Part shown: piece after piece, positions 46,672-57,378 of the stretch | How the letters are laid out: each line of letters opens with the position of its first letter | Position numbering within the stretch: the first letter of the stretch is position 1 | Notes under the pieces: generated by a model | The model's input: only the letters and a program-made list of their open reading frames with translations | What the model was told of the DNA's origin: nothing | Database searches by the model: none | Program-made: the position numbers and the translations under genes | Source: Thermothielavioides terrestris NRRL 8126 | Taxonomy: Eukaryota; Ascomycota; Sordariomycetes; Sordariales; Chaetomiaceae | NCBI RefSeq assembly: GCF_000226115.1 | Contig: NC_016462.1 | Coordinates: 806,001-870,000, forward strand | DNA length: 64,000 nt | Direction: 5' to 3'

Positions 46672-47349
46672 AGAGTCCCTCGACCTCCCCTTCTAGCGCC
46701 CCACCCGCGCTCGACCGTGCCCAAGAGAAGGGTAAGGTCCTCGACCTCCCCTTCCGGGCTTCGACACCCCGAAGCAAATCCTCCGGAAGGTTTCGTAGCC
46801 GGCTACCTCCCTTCGCCCGCGAAGGGGGCTAGCCGGTGAGCTTTTGCTTCTTGATAGTTGTTGTGCCTGTGAATCCTTCCTCCTCTTTCACTTCCTTTGT
46901 TCCATTTCCACAACCGAGTAACTTCTACCCGGGAGCCCGTTGGGAAGAACACTGACTTGGCACCGCTTAAGCCAACACAGGTAACTAACCAAACTTGCTG
47001 AGCTCGGGATAGTTGGAATAGATAGGATGCGTTCGCAATACTCTGTTCAGCTCAAGCCCGGCTTGCTGCATGAACACTCTCAAGAGCAGAGACATGGCAT
47101 TGCTGGTAAATGAGCAAGACCAGTCCTCCACGCTCATCACGCTCAAACATGGCATGGGCATTGAGGTCCACACAAAACAAAGCAAAAGCATAACTACGAT
47201 GTCGGTATTCTCTCCGAGGGTATCATGCCTGACAATTCTAAAACATGACAAAATGACCCCTATCCCGCCAAACGGCTTAGAATAGGGCAGTTGGCTGATG
47301 CCTGTGGGAAGAGCACTCCAAAACTCCTCCAGCGAGCTTCAACTCGAAT
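46123..47349. other. intergenic with long poly-A insertion
   Basis: No protein gene seen; pirin and BCD1 converge here. Holds the 84-A tract and its possible retroposon body (see separate entry), and a CCTCGACCTCCCCTTC repeat in two copies 61 bases apart (from 46678 and 46739). Confidence 0.5.
46440..46668 (+). repeat. 84-base poly-A tract with upstream B-box-like sequence, possible SINE
   Basis: Positions 46585-46668 are 84 uninterrupted A. Immediately before, at 46556-46566, TGTTCGATCCT closely matches the Pol III B box (GGTTCGANNCC), as in tRNA-derived SINEs, and the segment ends GGGGCGTGCC before the tail. No A box 40-60 bases upstream and no flanking duplication could be identified, so the left limit and the SINE call are uncertain; the tract itself is plain. 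Confidence 0.5.
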
Positions 47350-48957
47350 TCAATCCGACTGGTCGGACGAGCCGTAGTCAACCAAGCCAGTGCCCGACAT
47401 CGCCCCTTGTGGTTCCTGAATCTCCCCTTCCTCGTCATTCCCGCCGAGCGTATGGCTGCTGCCGCTGCCGCTCTCGCTCTCGCTTCCACTCTCACTCTCA
47501 CTGTCGCTGTCACTGTCGCTGTCACTCTCACTTTCACCGTCGCTGTCACTGCCGCTGCTGCTGCTGCTGCTGCTGTCACTCTCGCTCTCCCCATCGTCAA
47601 TCACAGCCCGCGCAGCAGCCCTCTTCCCCACACTGCCGCCGACAATCTCATCTCCATCGCTATTGACCTCCCCTTCCTCGGCCTCCGACTCCGCCTCCGG
47701 CACAGCCTTCTCCCCCAGCCGCGTCGCCCCGAGCCTGGCTCTCTTCGCACCGCGCCCAGCAGCCGCGCCCGCCGGCGGTCCCCTCTTCCTCTCGTTCTCG
47801 TTTCCGTTCACATCGCCTCCATCCAGCCCAGCCGGCCCGGACAAGCTCTGCGCCACCGCGCCGGGCTTCTCGCGCACAGTATACTTCTCGGGCACCGCCC
47901 GCCAACCCGGCAGGGCCACGATGGTCGGGAATTCCAGCAACGTCCGCCCCTCGAGCACGGTCCTCAGGTTCTCGGTCGCGCCGAGGCGGATAAGCGTCGG
48001 TGTCGCCGGCATCGGCCAGCCGGCCTGCTGGAGGAAGAATTGCCAGGTGAGGAAGGCTTCTTCGGGCGGCGGGGTCGGTGCGGTTGTGGGCTGGCAAGGC
48101 GCGCCGGTGGTAATTGTCTGGGACCAGGCGGAGGTGAATGGGCACTGGGTTGTGTCTGCGGCTGCGGGCCAGGTGGAGGTTGTGGGGTTTTGAGTTGGCG
48201 GTGGTGAGACGTGGGCGGGGTGGTGGCGGCGGCGGTGGTGCTTGCGCTTCTTTTTCGGCACGAGAAACTCGTCGTTCAAGTCGAGTCCGTTGTCGGACTC
48301 TTCGGGGTTAGGTTGCTCGCAGCTTTGGCGGCGGTGGTGCCAGGCAAGGGCCGCCGCCAAGGCAGCGTTGAGGGGGATGCCCTCCAAGGTTTTGTGGAGG
48401 ATGCGCACGCCGAGCCCAGAGGCGCCGTAGACGAGCCATTCCACCTGCCAGTTGATGCTGTGTGTCCGCTTGTTGAAAGCCGTCTTGTTCTCCTTTTGCC
48501 GCGACATGCCCTTTGGCATTCTGATGACATCGATGTCGTAGAACCGTAGCCGGCGGCGCACAGGCTTATCAAAACTATCGATGATCGTAGGGCGCACTGG
48601 GATGTGGTGCAGCTGGTCGCCGTGCCAGACTTTCTCGAAGTGCTTGTCGTCGTTCAGCGGCCGCAGCTCCTTCTCGCTCAGCAGCCGACGGGCCTCAACA
48701 ATGTCCTTCTCCGCACGTTCACGGGCGCGCTCGATTGACGTCAAAAAGTTGTAGTCATGGTCGATTCCGGCTGCGGTCTTCAGCTGGCTGAGTGGGATGA
48801 AGGCCCGGGGATTTCGCACGCCATCGCAATCGGCTCGAACCTTGTGCTTCCGGACGCACGGCACCGAGCAAGTGCGCACGCCGCACCCCGGGCACTTGTA
48901 CTTAGGCGGCTCGGCGTGGCAGATGCTACAGAGCGTGCTGAGAACCGTCCCAGACAT
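47350..48957 (-). CDS. BCD1: box C/D snoRNA accumulation protein BCD1 (zf-HIT)
   Basis: Assembly factor for box C/D snoRNPs, stabilising snoRNAs such as U3 through interaction with Nop58 and Rvb1/2 (family knowledge); nuclear. Intronless, 535 residues. Residues 10-50 form the HIT zinc finger: CSICHAEPPKYKCPGC, CSVPCVRKH, then DC. The conserved BCD1 core follows: FIPLSQLKTAAGIDHDYNFL, RPLNDDKHFEKVWHG, RRLRFYDIDVIRMPKGMSRQ and KTAFNKRTHSINWQVEWLVY. A Lys/His-rich insert (KKKRKHHRRRHH) precedes a second conserved block (LTWQFFLQQAGWPMPATPTL, LEFPTIVALPGW). The last 150 residues are acidic Ser/Asp/Glu repeats encoded by GAGAGTGA-type repeats (about 47450-47590). The gene is longer than yeast Bcd1 because of these inserts. 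Confidence 0.93.
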   Translation of the reverse strand: MSGTVLSTLCSICHAEPPKYKCPGCGVRTCSVPCVRKHKVRADCDGVRNPRAFIPLSQLKTAAGIDHDYNFLTSIERARERAEKDIVEARRLLSEKELRPLNDDKHFEKVWHGDQLHHIPVRPTIIDSFDKPVRRRLRFYDIDVIRMPKGMSRQKENKTAFNKRTHSINWQVEWLVYGASGLGVRILHKTLEGIPLNAALAAALAWHHRRQSCEQPNPEESDNGLDLNDEFLVPKKKRKHHRRRHHPAHVSPPPTQNPTTSTWPAAADTTQCPFTSAWSQTITTGAPCQPTTAPTPPPEEAFLTWQFFLQQAGWPMPATPTLIRLGATENLRTVLEGRTLLEFPTIVALPGWRAVPEKYTVREKPGAVAQSLSGPAGLDGGDVNGNENERKRGPPAGAAAGRGAKRARLGATRLGEKAVPEAESEAEEGEVNSDGDEIVGGSVGKRAAARAVIDDGESESDSSSSSSSGSDSDGESESDSDSDSDSESESGSESESGSGSSHTLGGNDEEGEIQEPQGAMSGTGLVDYGSSDQSD

Positions 48958-49363
48958 GGCGGATGTTTTGGCGGATTCCCCGCGACTGGCGGCGGTTGTC
49001 GGTGCGATTGCACAGTTCGATGGCGGAGCAGTAACGAACCGCCCATGATTTTACTTGGTGGTATGGCAAGATTTCGTGCGGTTGCCGATAAGATCTTGCT
49101 GTGCTTATCGCGGCTTCGTGAACCCCACTTCTCCATCATTGACGAATAGGCGCCCATGGCTGAAGGTCCATGTGTGCGTGAGTGGATCCAAGTGTAGCCA
49201 TCAAGGTTCTTGATTGCCAACTTTCCCAACTGGGTGGACCGTGCTTCCCGTACTATCGATTGCCATTTCTGTCCTCCCACGACTCGGACCACTGCTGCCT
49301 ACAGAACGCGACCTAAAAAAGAAAGAACCACACAAAAACCCAAATGCCTGCTCGAAGCACTGC
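48958..49363. other. intergenic, BCD1 upstream region and HeLo gene 3' flank
   Basis: No gene seen. Confidence 0.5.
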
Positions 49364-51313
49364 CTAGATGCTTTCTGCTGCGCGCTGCAGCACGTTCACC
49401 ACCTGTGATCGAAATGCCTGCTGCAGCTTCAGGTCCTCCTTGTTGTCGTTCTGGACATGGAAATCACCAGTCAAGCACTTTACCACCACGTCTCGGTACT
49501 TTGTGCCCATTTTGGCGCCCAGCCGCTTTTCGGCATGGCGCAAGAGGTGTTTCTTGATGCTCTGCGGACTTTGCGCTTTGGCAAACCCGTCTTTGTCGAG
49601 ACTCAGCGCTGGTTGCCAGAGCCCTGCAAGGGGGATGGGTGATCGGTCAGCCAGTGCGCAAGAGGAGGGGCGAGTGCCAATGGTTTCACGAACCGATCTC
49701 GAGAAGAACAACGCCGAGGGCGTAGATGTCGTGGATTTTGCTGAACGGATGCTTAGGTCTCTGCTGCCGGTCTGGATGACGATACACATCCCGCGTCAGG
49801 CATGTGTCACCCATGCGAGAAGTACGTTTCCGGCCGACTGAACTCAAAACCGAGCACCCACGGTTCCGATAGATCAAGGGTCTGGTCTGATGCGCTGCCG
49901 GCTTGGTCCTTATCGATCCTTGGGAAAAACAGGATGTTCTCGCTGCGGAAACTCTCATGAACCTACCAGGGTTAGGCCACTCGTCGAGCTTTTAAGTCTT
50001 CCATGCTTTGCATCGGAGAACCCAATAACCGCCTAATAGGTGACTGCTTACCCATTTTACCAGCTGAAGCTGCGATATACATCGAGAAAGCCTCAGGGCC
50101 AGCCAGAATTTCTGGCCGAGAGTCGGCGCTGCCAGGTCCTTCGACCGCAGGACATCCAACAGGCTGATAGGCGAAGCATCAAATCCTTCAGGGATGTTGA
50201 AGACATAGGCGACCCTGTTTTCATTCGTCTCCCGAAACCAGCCCACACAGCTTGGTGTCCGGAAGCCGATTTCCTTCGGCTGATGCAGCAGGTTCGCGAG
50301 TTTGTCGATAAGGTCTCGAGTTCGATCGTCCAGTTCGACGGGAACGGGCGCCTCTGGCGAATAGGAACGATATTCGAGCAGGAAGGCTTGCCCGTTTATG
50401 CGAAGGATGCCGAACTTTTCACCTACTCGGAGGATGTTGGGCAGCGATCGTGCTAGTTTTGAGCCACTTATTTCCAGGCTTGTGGCATGTTCCGCCGTCT
50501 GGGTCGTTGCGATCTGCAGTCGCGCATCAACATGAAAACCCAGAACTCGGGAGTTGGGGTCGCTTTCAAGGTGCCGGAGATGCCGCAAGTCGACCCCTAT
50601 CGACGTTCCGAGACACCAGAGCTTGATGCTTTCGTGAATGCGCGAGTTGAGCTCGCTGAACTCGGCGACGATGTCTTCCACACGTTTCTTATCGAGCAGC
50701 GACCATCGTATACGCTGAAACGACCGAGGCCGCTTCATGCCCGATGCATCCGATGTCAGGGAAGCAATACTCGAGGTGGATGACCTGGCTGGCAACAGGG
50801 GAAATTTCATCTGGAGGCTTGACTCGGAATCCTGCCCGCCCCCCTGACGACGTTGCATGAGCTGGTGTGCTTGGTCCAGCACATCCGATGCTTGTTCGAG
50901 AAAAATGTGGATCTGCTTTTGCACTTCAACGTCAAACTGCTCGAATAGCGATTTGCCGCCATATGCCTAAGCTTCTTGTCAGGACGAGAGGTGTTCTCCG
51001 GCTCAGCCAGACTTCGCCAAGATCGCCACCCACGCTGGAAGGCTCGAGCAGCAGCATCCTCAAGGCTTTGGTGCGATTGTTCTCATCTCGGATCTTGTTC
51101 TCCAGCGCTTTGGTGTCCTGGCAGAGATCAGTTACTTGCACAACAATCGTTTGGCGCCACCCAATCTCTCAACTCTTCGTTCACCCCCGCGCCGCGGATA
51201 CATACGCTGTCAAAGTCCCGATAGTTGGAAATCAACTCGGCTGTCCCATTTCCGATTTTCCAAAGCTGGTCGAGTACGGCGATGGTCAACCCTGCGATCC
51301 CGACTGGGTCCAT
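49364..51313 (-). CDS. HeLo domain protein with C-terminal pseudokinase; one apparent frameshift
   Basis: Five minus-strand exons: 51313-51206, 51117-51034, 50966-50052, 49962-49694 and 49623-49364, all with good splice signals (CTGAC-type branches). Spliced product is about 544 residues. The N terminus (MDPVGIAGLTIAVLDQLWKI, then ENKIRDENNRTKALRMLLL) is a HeLo/prion-inhibition domain, the membrane-damaging module of HET-S-type allorecognition proteins. Residues about 210-500 are kinase-like: where HRD..K..N is expected there is VHESFRSENILFF, and the DFG position reads GFE, so catalytic Asp and metal-binding Asp are lost; the subdomain IX pattern IHDIYALGVVLLEIG is kept. Exon 4 changes frame within the GGG at 49810-49812: upstream (PETYFSHG) and downstream (RDVYRHPDRQ) family blocks are in different frames and one extra base explains it. 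Either a real inactivation or an assembly error. Divergent from the kinase-ankyrin gene. Confidence 0.82.
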
Positions 51314-51712
51314 GATGACCTCTGGTGAATGAGATCCCCGAATTTCCAGGCATGGTGACTGACAGCATCAGATCACACTTTGGGCACTATCTCCAAGGCC
51401 AAGTTGAACAAACGGATCGGCAAACTCTGCCGAATCATATGCGCCGATGAGAGGGGCTGAAGCCTGCTCAGTTGCTGCGCCCCCTTGGGGGGCACAAACA
51501 CACAGCTCATGCATTGGGCTGGCAAGGCACCGCAGCCTCGTGCTCCACGGACCCGAACTCCTCTCTCCCTTCAATGGACGTCTGAGCAATGATGAACAGA
51601 ATCTAACTTGGACCTGGAGTACCAAGTCGGTGGAAAACGCTCCTGGAAAGACAGATTCTACTCCGTCGCTCGGACACCCGAAATTGCCCGAATCCGGTCC
51701 AGGAATGTCAGT
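51314..51712. promoter_or_regulatory. shared divergent promoter region of HeLo and kinase-ankyrin genes
   Basis: The 399 bases between the two starts are the only upstream sequence of both genes, so shared control is likely from layout. An open frame continuous with the kinase extends upstream of 51713 to about 51605 (reading like SWKDRFYSVARTPEIARIRS), so the kinase may have an earlier start or a 5' exon here. No specific operator was recognised. Confidence 0.45.
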
Positions 51713-54700
51713 ATGGAAGACAAGACTCCTGCATCCGTTGCTTCGACCCTGAGCTGGAACACCTCGCTTTCTCGAACTTACGTGTCAAGTTTGAGCCGAG
51801 CCATCTTTTCCGCAAGGCATTCTCAATCTCTACACAGCCTCGACGACGTACTCAAAGTCATCCGTGCATTGGGACTTCCGCGGTATCGCTACGAGAACTT
51901 GTCGCGAGAGGAGGTCCTGGGAGAAGGGGAGACGTACCTCGTCGAGAGGTGCGTTGCTGCCCGCGATGGCCGCGTCTTTGCCGTCAAACATCTCAAGGTC
52001 CGCGACGGCAAGGTGTTCGACAAGGCATTCCACAGACGATTGAGGTCGGTGGTGTTGGATCTCCAGATCATGCGGCATCCCCCATTGCAAGCCCACCCCA
52101 ACATAATCTCCGCCCTTGGCTACGGGTGGAGAACAGAGGGCAACATCCTCATGCCTTACGTCCTGGTCGAGTGCGCTGAACTTGGCACTTTGCGCGAGCA
52201 TATCAAGAGGAAACCTCCGCTGGAGCCGGTGCACATTGCGATCCTCCTCGGCGATGTGGTCTCGGGGCTGGCAGCCTTGCATGAATGCGGGATTGTTCAT
52301 GGAGACGTAAAACTGGACAATGTGCTGGTTTTTCCGGCGCCAAATCGGCCTCCGAAGGCGCTGGCAAAGCTTGCAGATTTTGGACACGCACTGGTTCTGA
52401 ACAATGGAGGCAAGGACCACGATGGAGAAACGTTGAAGTATTCGGGAACCTGGTTGTAAGCCTCGTGGTTCCTCTTCCCTCCTTTTTCTCTTTCTGTTTG
52501 CGGACACACCACGTTGCGCTGATTGCTGATCTACATGCCAGATACAACGCCCCTGAAGTAGATGGCCAAACGCGCTCTCCCATCGACCGGAAAGCTCTCA
52601 TAAAGTGCGACATCTGGGCGCTTGGACTTCTCATCTGGGAAGCGTTTATAGGAGGCCAGGACTACTTGTCTTATCTAAAGCGGAATGAGTTATGGGCGGA
52701 CGCCAGCAACAACGCCGACGCCGCTGCCGACGGAATCCGCCCCGATCCCGGAATACTGCTCCGGGAAGCAAAGCGCTCGTTGCCGAATCGAATGGGGTTA
52801 ATTATGCTCCATCGGATTGCCTTGAATTGGCTGCTGCAGAAAAATCCGGATGAGCGTGCCAGGAGCGTGCGAGGCTTGGAGCTGTCTACACGATGGAAGT
52901 AAGGCGTGACTGAGCCCACTTCGAAAACGATCGGGCCCCATGCTCACGGTTACTTAGTTGGAGATGGAATACTTCCGCTCTCGCACCCCAACTTGCGCTC
53001 CACGTCGAAACCCCCACCCCGACCTACGAGGTTTGTGCCTGGCAACCGTGCCCCTGTTAGCCTCACTCAAGCTTACGGGACCTAACGACTCTACGCCGTC
53101 TCAGATCTTCCGTCTAGACAACGGCAGAGATATTTATTGGGTACACCAGCAACAGATTTTTCGTAGCCTTGAGCTGACATTTCAGGACAATTTGGGCGAG
53201 GAGAGTGGGCAGATGCTGTGGCAGATGGCCTTGTGCCACCACCTCGGCTTCGGCACGCCACGAAACCCGCGGAAGGCATCCGACTTTGCTCGCATGGCTA
53301 ATGCAGCTGGCCACCCGCTTGCAGAACTCTTTTCAATTCTTCTTCAAAACCCCGAGCACATTCCACATCCAACTGACTCGTGGTATGTCTCTCGAGTCCT
53401 GAGATTGCTCCGCTCTGAGCCCAGCGCCACCGCCGGAATGCCTACTCTCGTGAAAGCCTTCTGTGAAGGGAATGACTTGATAGCCAAGAGCCTCTTCAAC
53501 GAGACTACTTGTCTGTGCTCAGCAACCGCAGACGGCTGCGGACCGCTACATTGGCTCTTCGCTTTCCGAGACCAGGCTGTGCTCGATGAAGTCGTCAATA
53601 TGCTTCGCAAGGCGAAGGACTGCCGTCTGGCTGTCTTGGTCAATTTGCCCTTTAGCGCCCCAAGAGACGTTCATCGCCAATGGCCCCTGAAGCTGCTTGG
53701 GAGTCCGCTAGCTGTTGCTGTCTCCGTCAACTCGCTGATGGCGGTGAAAGCGCTCCTTGATCTTGGGGCCGATCCATTTTTGCCTGTCTATGACGGGATA
53801 CAGTTTCAACCAGGAGATCCTCGCCAACAATGGACCGCCTTTCACATAGCAGCGAAGTATCACTGCGGCGACATCCTTCAATATCTTGTCGAACACACGG
53901 ACACGAGCAAGCAATTGGGCCTCTCGGCCCTTGGATGCGCCTTAGCCTTCTCGACTTCCCTCGAGCGGCTCGCCATGCACGGTCCACGACGCACCAAGCA
54001 ACTAGACCGGACAATTCAGATCATCCAGGGTATCCAGTCCCTCGCCGTCATGACTTCCAACGGGATGACGGCCCTGATGCAAGCGATCGACTTCCAAGAT
54101 TACGACGTTACGGCAGCCCTCCTTCGCGCCGCCCCCGAGCTTGCCGCAACCAGGTTTGCTTCGCCGAGTGATCCGCACATCTTCAACCTCCCAATTCATT
54201 TTGCCGCTCAGATCGCATCGCAGCGCGATGTACCAGACACCCTGGAGATCCCGGAGCTAATCAACTCGTACGCGCAGCAACTCGACCCCTCGACGGCCCC
54301 CCCGCGGGATCACGCCGGGAGAACACCCCTTCACCTCGCTGCAACGGGTCAGTCGAACTTGGTGGTCGGCTGGTTGCTCGAAAAGAGGCCGGGCCTGCTG
54401 TATGTCGAGGATGACCTGGGCCGGACGCCTTTGCACTACTGCACTTCAGCCGCCACCTGCAGGTTCCTGCTTCAAAGGGGGGCTATTGTTGATCACACTG
54501 ACAAGAACGGGATGACAGCGCTGCATCGGGCCTGTCTGGGCGGCGCATCAGAGTTGGTTTTGAGCCTCCTCGAGGCCAGACCCCAGCTCTCCCTGAGGAA
54601 CAACAAGTACGGAACCCCCTTGCACTGCGGCGTAATAAGCAGCTCGGCAGAGGTCGTTCGAGCTCTCATTGAAGCCCGCGCCCCGCTCGACGCCACCGAT

Positions 54701-56014
54701 CAGTTTGGCAACACTGCGGTCCATGTCGCCGTCAAGCTCGACAGACGCCAGATCCTGCGCACCCTGACCCAGGCTGGAGCCAACACGAGACTGAGGAACG
54801 CCCGCGGCCGAGATGCGCTGATGATCGCGCAAGAAGAGGGTCGGCTGGAGATTGCGGACATGTTACGCGCCATTTCCAGCAAGCTGGATATGAAGGAAGT
54901 GGAGCCGCACCTTCCGGAGAATTACCTGGATCGGAGGGACCAGCATGACATACGCAAGACAGGATCTGACAGGCTCGAGTTCCCCTGGGATGACGGGGAA
55001 GCCGCAACGCGCGCCGAGCCATGGGCCGACAGCCTGGGAGAAGACGGGCATGATGCCGATCAAGACGGGGAAAATGATAAGGACGAGCCCCGGGATACCA
55101 ACATGGTGCGTGAGGCAATTATGGTGACAATCCATCGTACGGTCAAGTCCTTCCGTGCTCTCGGGATATGCGTCGAGCCATTAGAGCGGCAATTCGTCGA
55201 ACCTCTGACGAAGTCATCCTTCGCCTTCAATGACAGCGACTTATGGCGGTCGGATCTTGCCAGTGGAGCGGCCGGTGTCATGGCCAAGACAGCGCACGAT
55301 CTAGCCAGCTTGTTCACGAAGGAATTTGCCCTCGGTCGAAATATTCCTGTTCCGTCAAGGATCCGTGTCAACGGCGCGGACGCGGGCAAATCGGAGACCG
55401 ACATTCGCGATGACGGCAACAAATTCGACTCTTCAGATGACGTCGAGGATGCGGTCAACGTCGAGAAGCACGGCCAGAAAGACAACGACAACATGCAGTA
55501 TGATGAGGACGTCTACTCAACTGCCCTCCCGCGGGAATATTGTCGATGTAATGCCGTGAATGGTTGGCACAAAGTGCTTACCGATCTCATGATCTGCCAC
55601 ATGGCTCACTTGGACGTTTGTACCAGGCCGAGAGGGCTTCTCCCGGGACGCGGGCCACATGAGACGATGCATATGATCCGCTGGGAGATGCGCAGGTTGT
55701 ACTGCGCACCGAGGACGCCAGAAACGACGAAAACTTTGACTCAAACAATCAGTTTCTTTTGGGACTCCTTTCCTCGTCGCTACAGCCGCTTTTCAAGTTG
55801 GGCCGCGGATTGGGAACTTCGCTGGAGTGAACGATTGGAGGAAGTATGGGAGAACAGCCGGTCAGGCTCCATGGTGCCACTCTCCCTCCTCACCCCACTC
55901 AGGGAGAGAGTGTCCCTCTTCACCCCACACAGGCGGAGAGTGTCCCCCTACACCATAGTCAGGCAGAGAGTGTCCCCCTACACCACACTCAGGCAGAGAG
56001 TGCCCCCTACATAA
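51713..56014 (+). CDS. protein kinase fused to Sel1-like and ankyrin repeats
   Basis: Exons 51713-52455, 52542-52898, 52958-53030 and 53105-56014 join in frame to 1360 residues; intron 3 has CCTAACG as branch. Kinase domain about residues 65-390: Gly loop GEGETYLV (70-77), Lys92 in FAVKHLK, HGDVKLDN with catalytic Asp198 (HGD not HRD), DFG 222-224, APE about 251-253, CDIWALGLLIWEAF. All catalytic residues present, so probably active. A Sel1-like segment (QMLWQMALCHHLGFGTPRN) follows from about 430. Ankyrin repeats span about 500-980, for example GRTPLHLAATGQSNLVVGWL and KNGMTALHRACLGGASELVL. An acidic linker, a helical domain and four 10-residue repeats of RQRVSPYT type end the protein. Treating kinase and ankyrin parts as separate genes would lose exon 3, which is only visible in the spliced frame. 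Substrate unknown; the divergent HeLo neighbour is the obvious candidate. Confidence 0.85.
55891..56008 (+). repeat. 30-base tandem repeat in the 3' end of the kinase-ankyrin gene
   Basis: Units start at 55891, 55921, 55951 and 55981 (last incomplete) and contain CAGGCAGAGAGTGTCCCCCT with few changes. The period is a multiple of three, so each unit adds ten residues (about RQRVSPYTxx). The last unit runs into the stop codon. Confidence 0.9.
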
Positions 56015-57378
56015 TAGATAACCAACACCGTTTTTCAATCAAAAAAAGTCAAATCTTGAACGAACGCCCGGGTTCTAGTTTTCGTAGGAGAGATTGCACC
56101 AAACGAACTCATGCATGACTCATCCGAACGTTAGTTATTTAGCACAGAAACCAGCATACAGACAAAGAAGCCACAGAAGATGTTGGCGCTCGGGATTTCT
56201 ATACTGACAACCCACCCAGAAGATCTGTATAGACCTCAAGGGAGCACCTTACTGATTCAATTCGTGCCATCATGTTTCCCTGTTGGCCACCATGCAAGAT
56301 CCCCCTTTCACTATCAGCCCGCAACACACTCAACCGACCAGAAGTAAAAGGCTTACCACACCAGAAAAGAATCACATCAGCATGTGGTGCCATGGCTTCA
56401 CTGACAGCCTTCACCTACCTAGCCCACACCGCCAGTTTCTAGCGTAGTAGCACTCAGAGGACAACCCACCAAGTTCGCTTCATTGCCGAAGGACCTGCAC
56501 GCAGTAGAGTACAGTACCACACCTTCACAAAGCAAACTCACTCACAGCGGCACTGCACTCTCACAAACGACCCCGACAACACTACACCCTCACAGCAGCA
56601 TCATCACAGACAGAGCTACAACAGCACACACGCACGCACACTCCAAAGCATTCCAGATTCACTTCACCAGCCAGCACGCACAAGGCAGAATAAAACGATA
56701 GTACCACAAAACAACAACTACCTAACAAGCTGAGCTAAAGGGGGAATACTACGGTACGGCAGGCAGGCAGCGAGCGAAAAGACAACAGGCTTGCATGCAT
56801 GAGAGAAACGAAGAAGAAAGAAAAGAAAAGAAAAAAAGCCATCAAGAGAACAAAGAATCCGAAGATGATAGATAGGTTAGGTAGTTCGATCGACAGACCA
56901 AAGTGATCAAGAACTTTCAAAACGGGGAGACAACATAAAGAAATATGGGAACAAGGAGATCATACAACCGCCGTAGTACAAGACGCAAGCAGCAAGGAGA
57001 GAGACCCGCCGAGCAGGCAAACCGCGCGGTTTCCATCGTCGTCGTTGGAAAAAGCTGTGGGGTAGGGGAAAGTGAAGACAGACAGAGAAGACCCTTCCGA
57101 CACAAAGCAAAGAGAGTGGTATAAACGGACAGATGGAGACAAGACATAGTAGGGGCGGGTACATCTGACGGGGGTATACAGAATCCACATCCAACACCTT
57201 GGCAGGCAGTGTGGGCTTCGCTTGCTTGCTTGCTTGCTTGCTTTGCTTTGCCTGCTTGCTCGCGTGTCTGCACTGCTCGCTCTGCTGATCTCACCCGCTC
57301 CCAAGCGCTCCCCCTCCTTTTTTTTTTTCTTCCGACCGACTCATCATCACGGGACGGGGCAATGGGGAAGAAAATAAT
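56015..57378. other. intergenic between convergent genes
   Basis: No gene seen. A-rich and CACA-rich; contains CTTG repeats (57216-57240) and AAAGAAAAGAAAAG (56818-56836). Confidence 0.5.

Noticed and set aside
53031..53104. Reading straight through from 52958 as the start of a separate 1018-residue ankyrin protein
   Set aside because: The frame before 53105 begins with a non-ATG codon and is not family-like, whereas GTTTGT..CTAAC..CAG marks a clear intron that joins it to the kinase.
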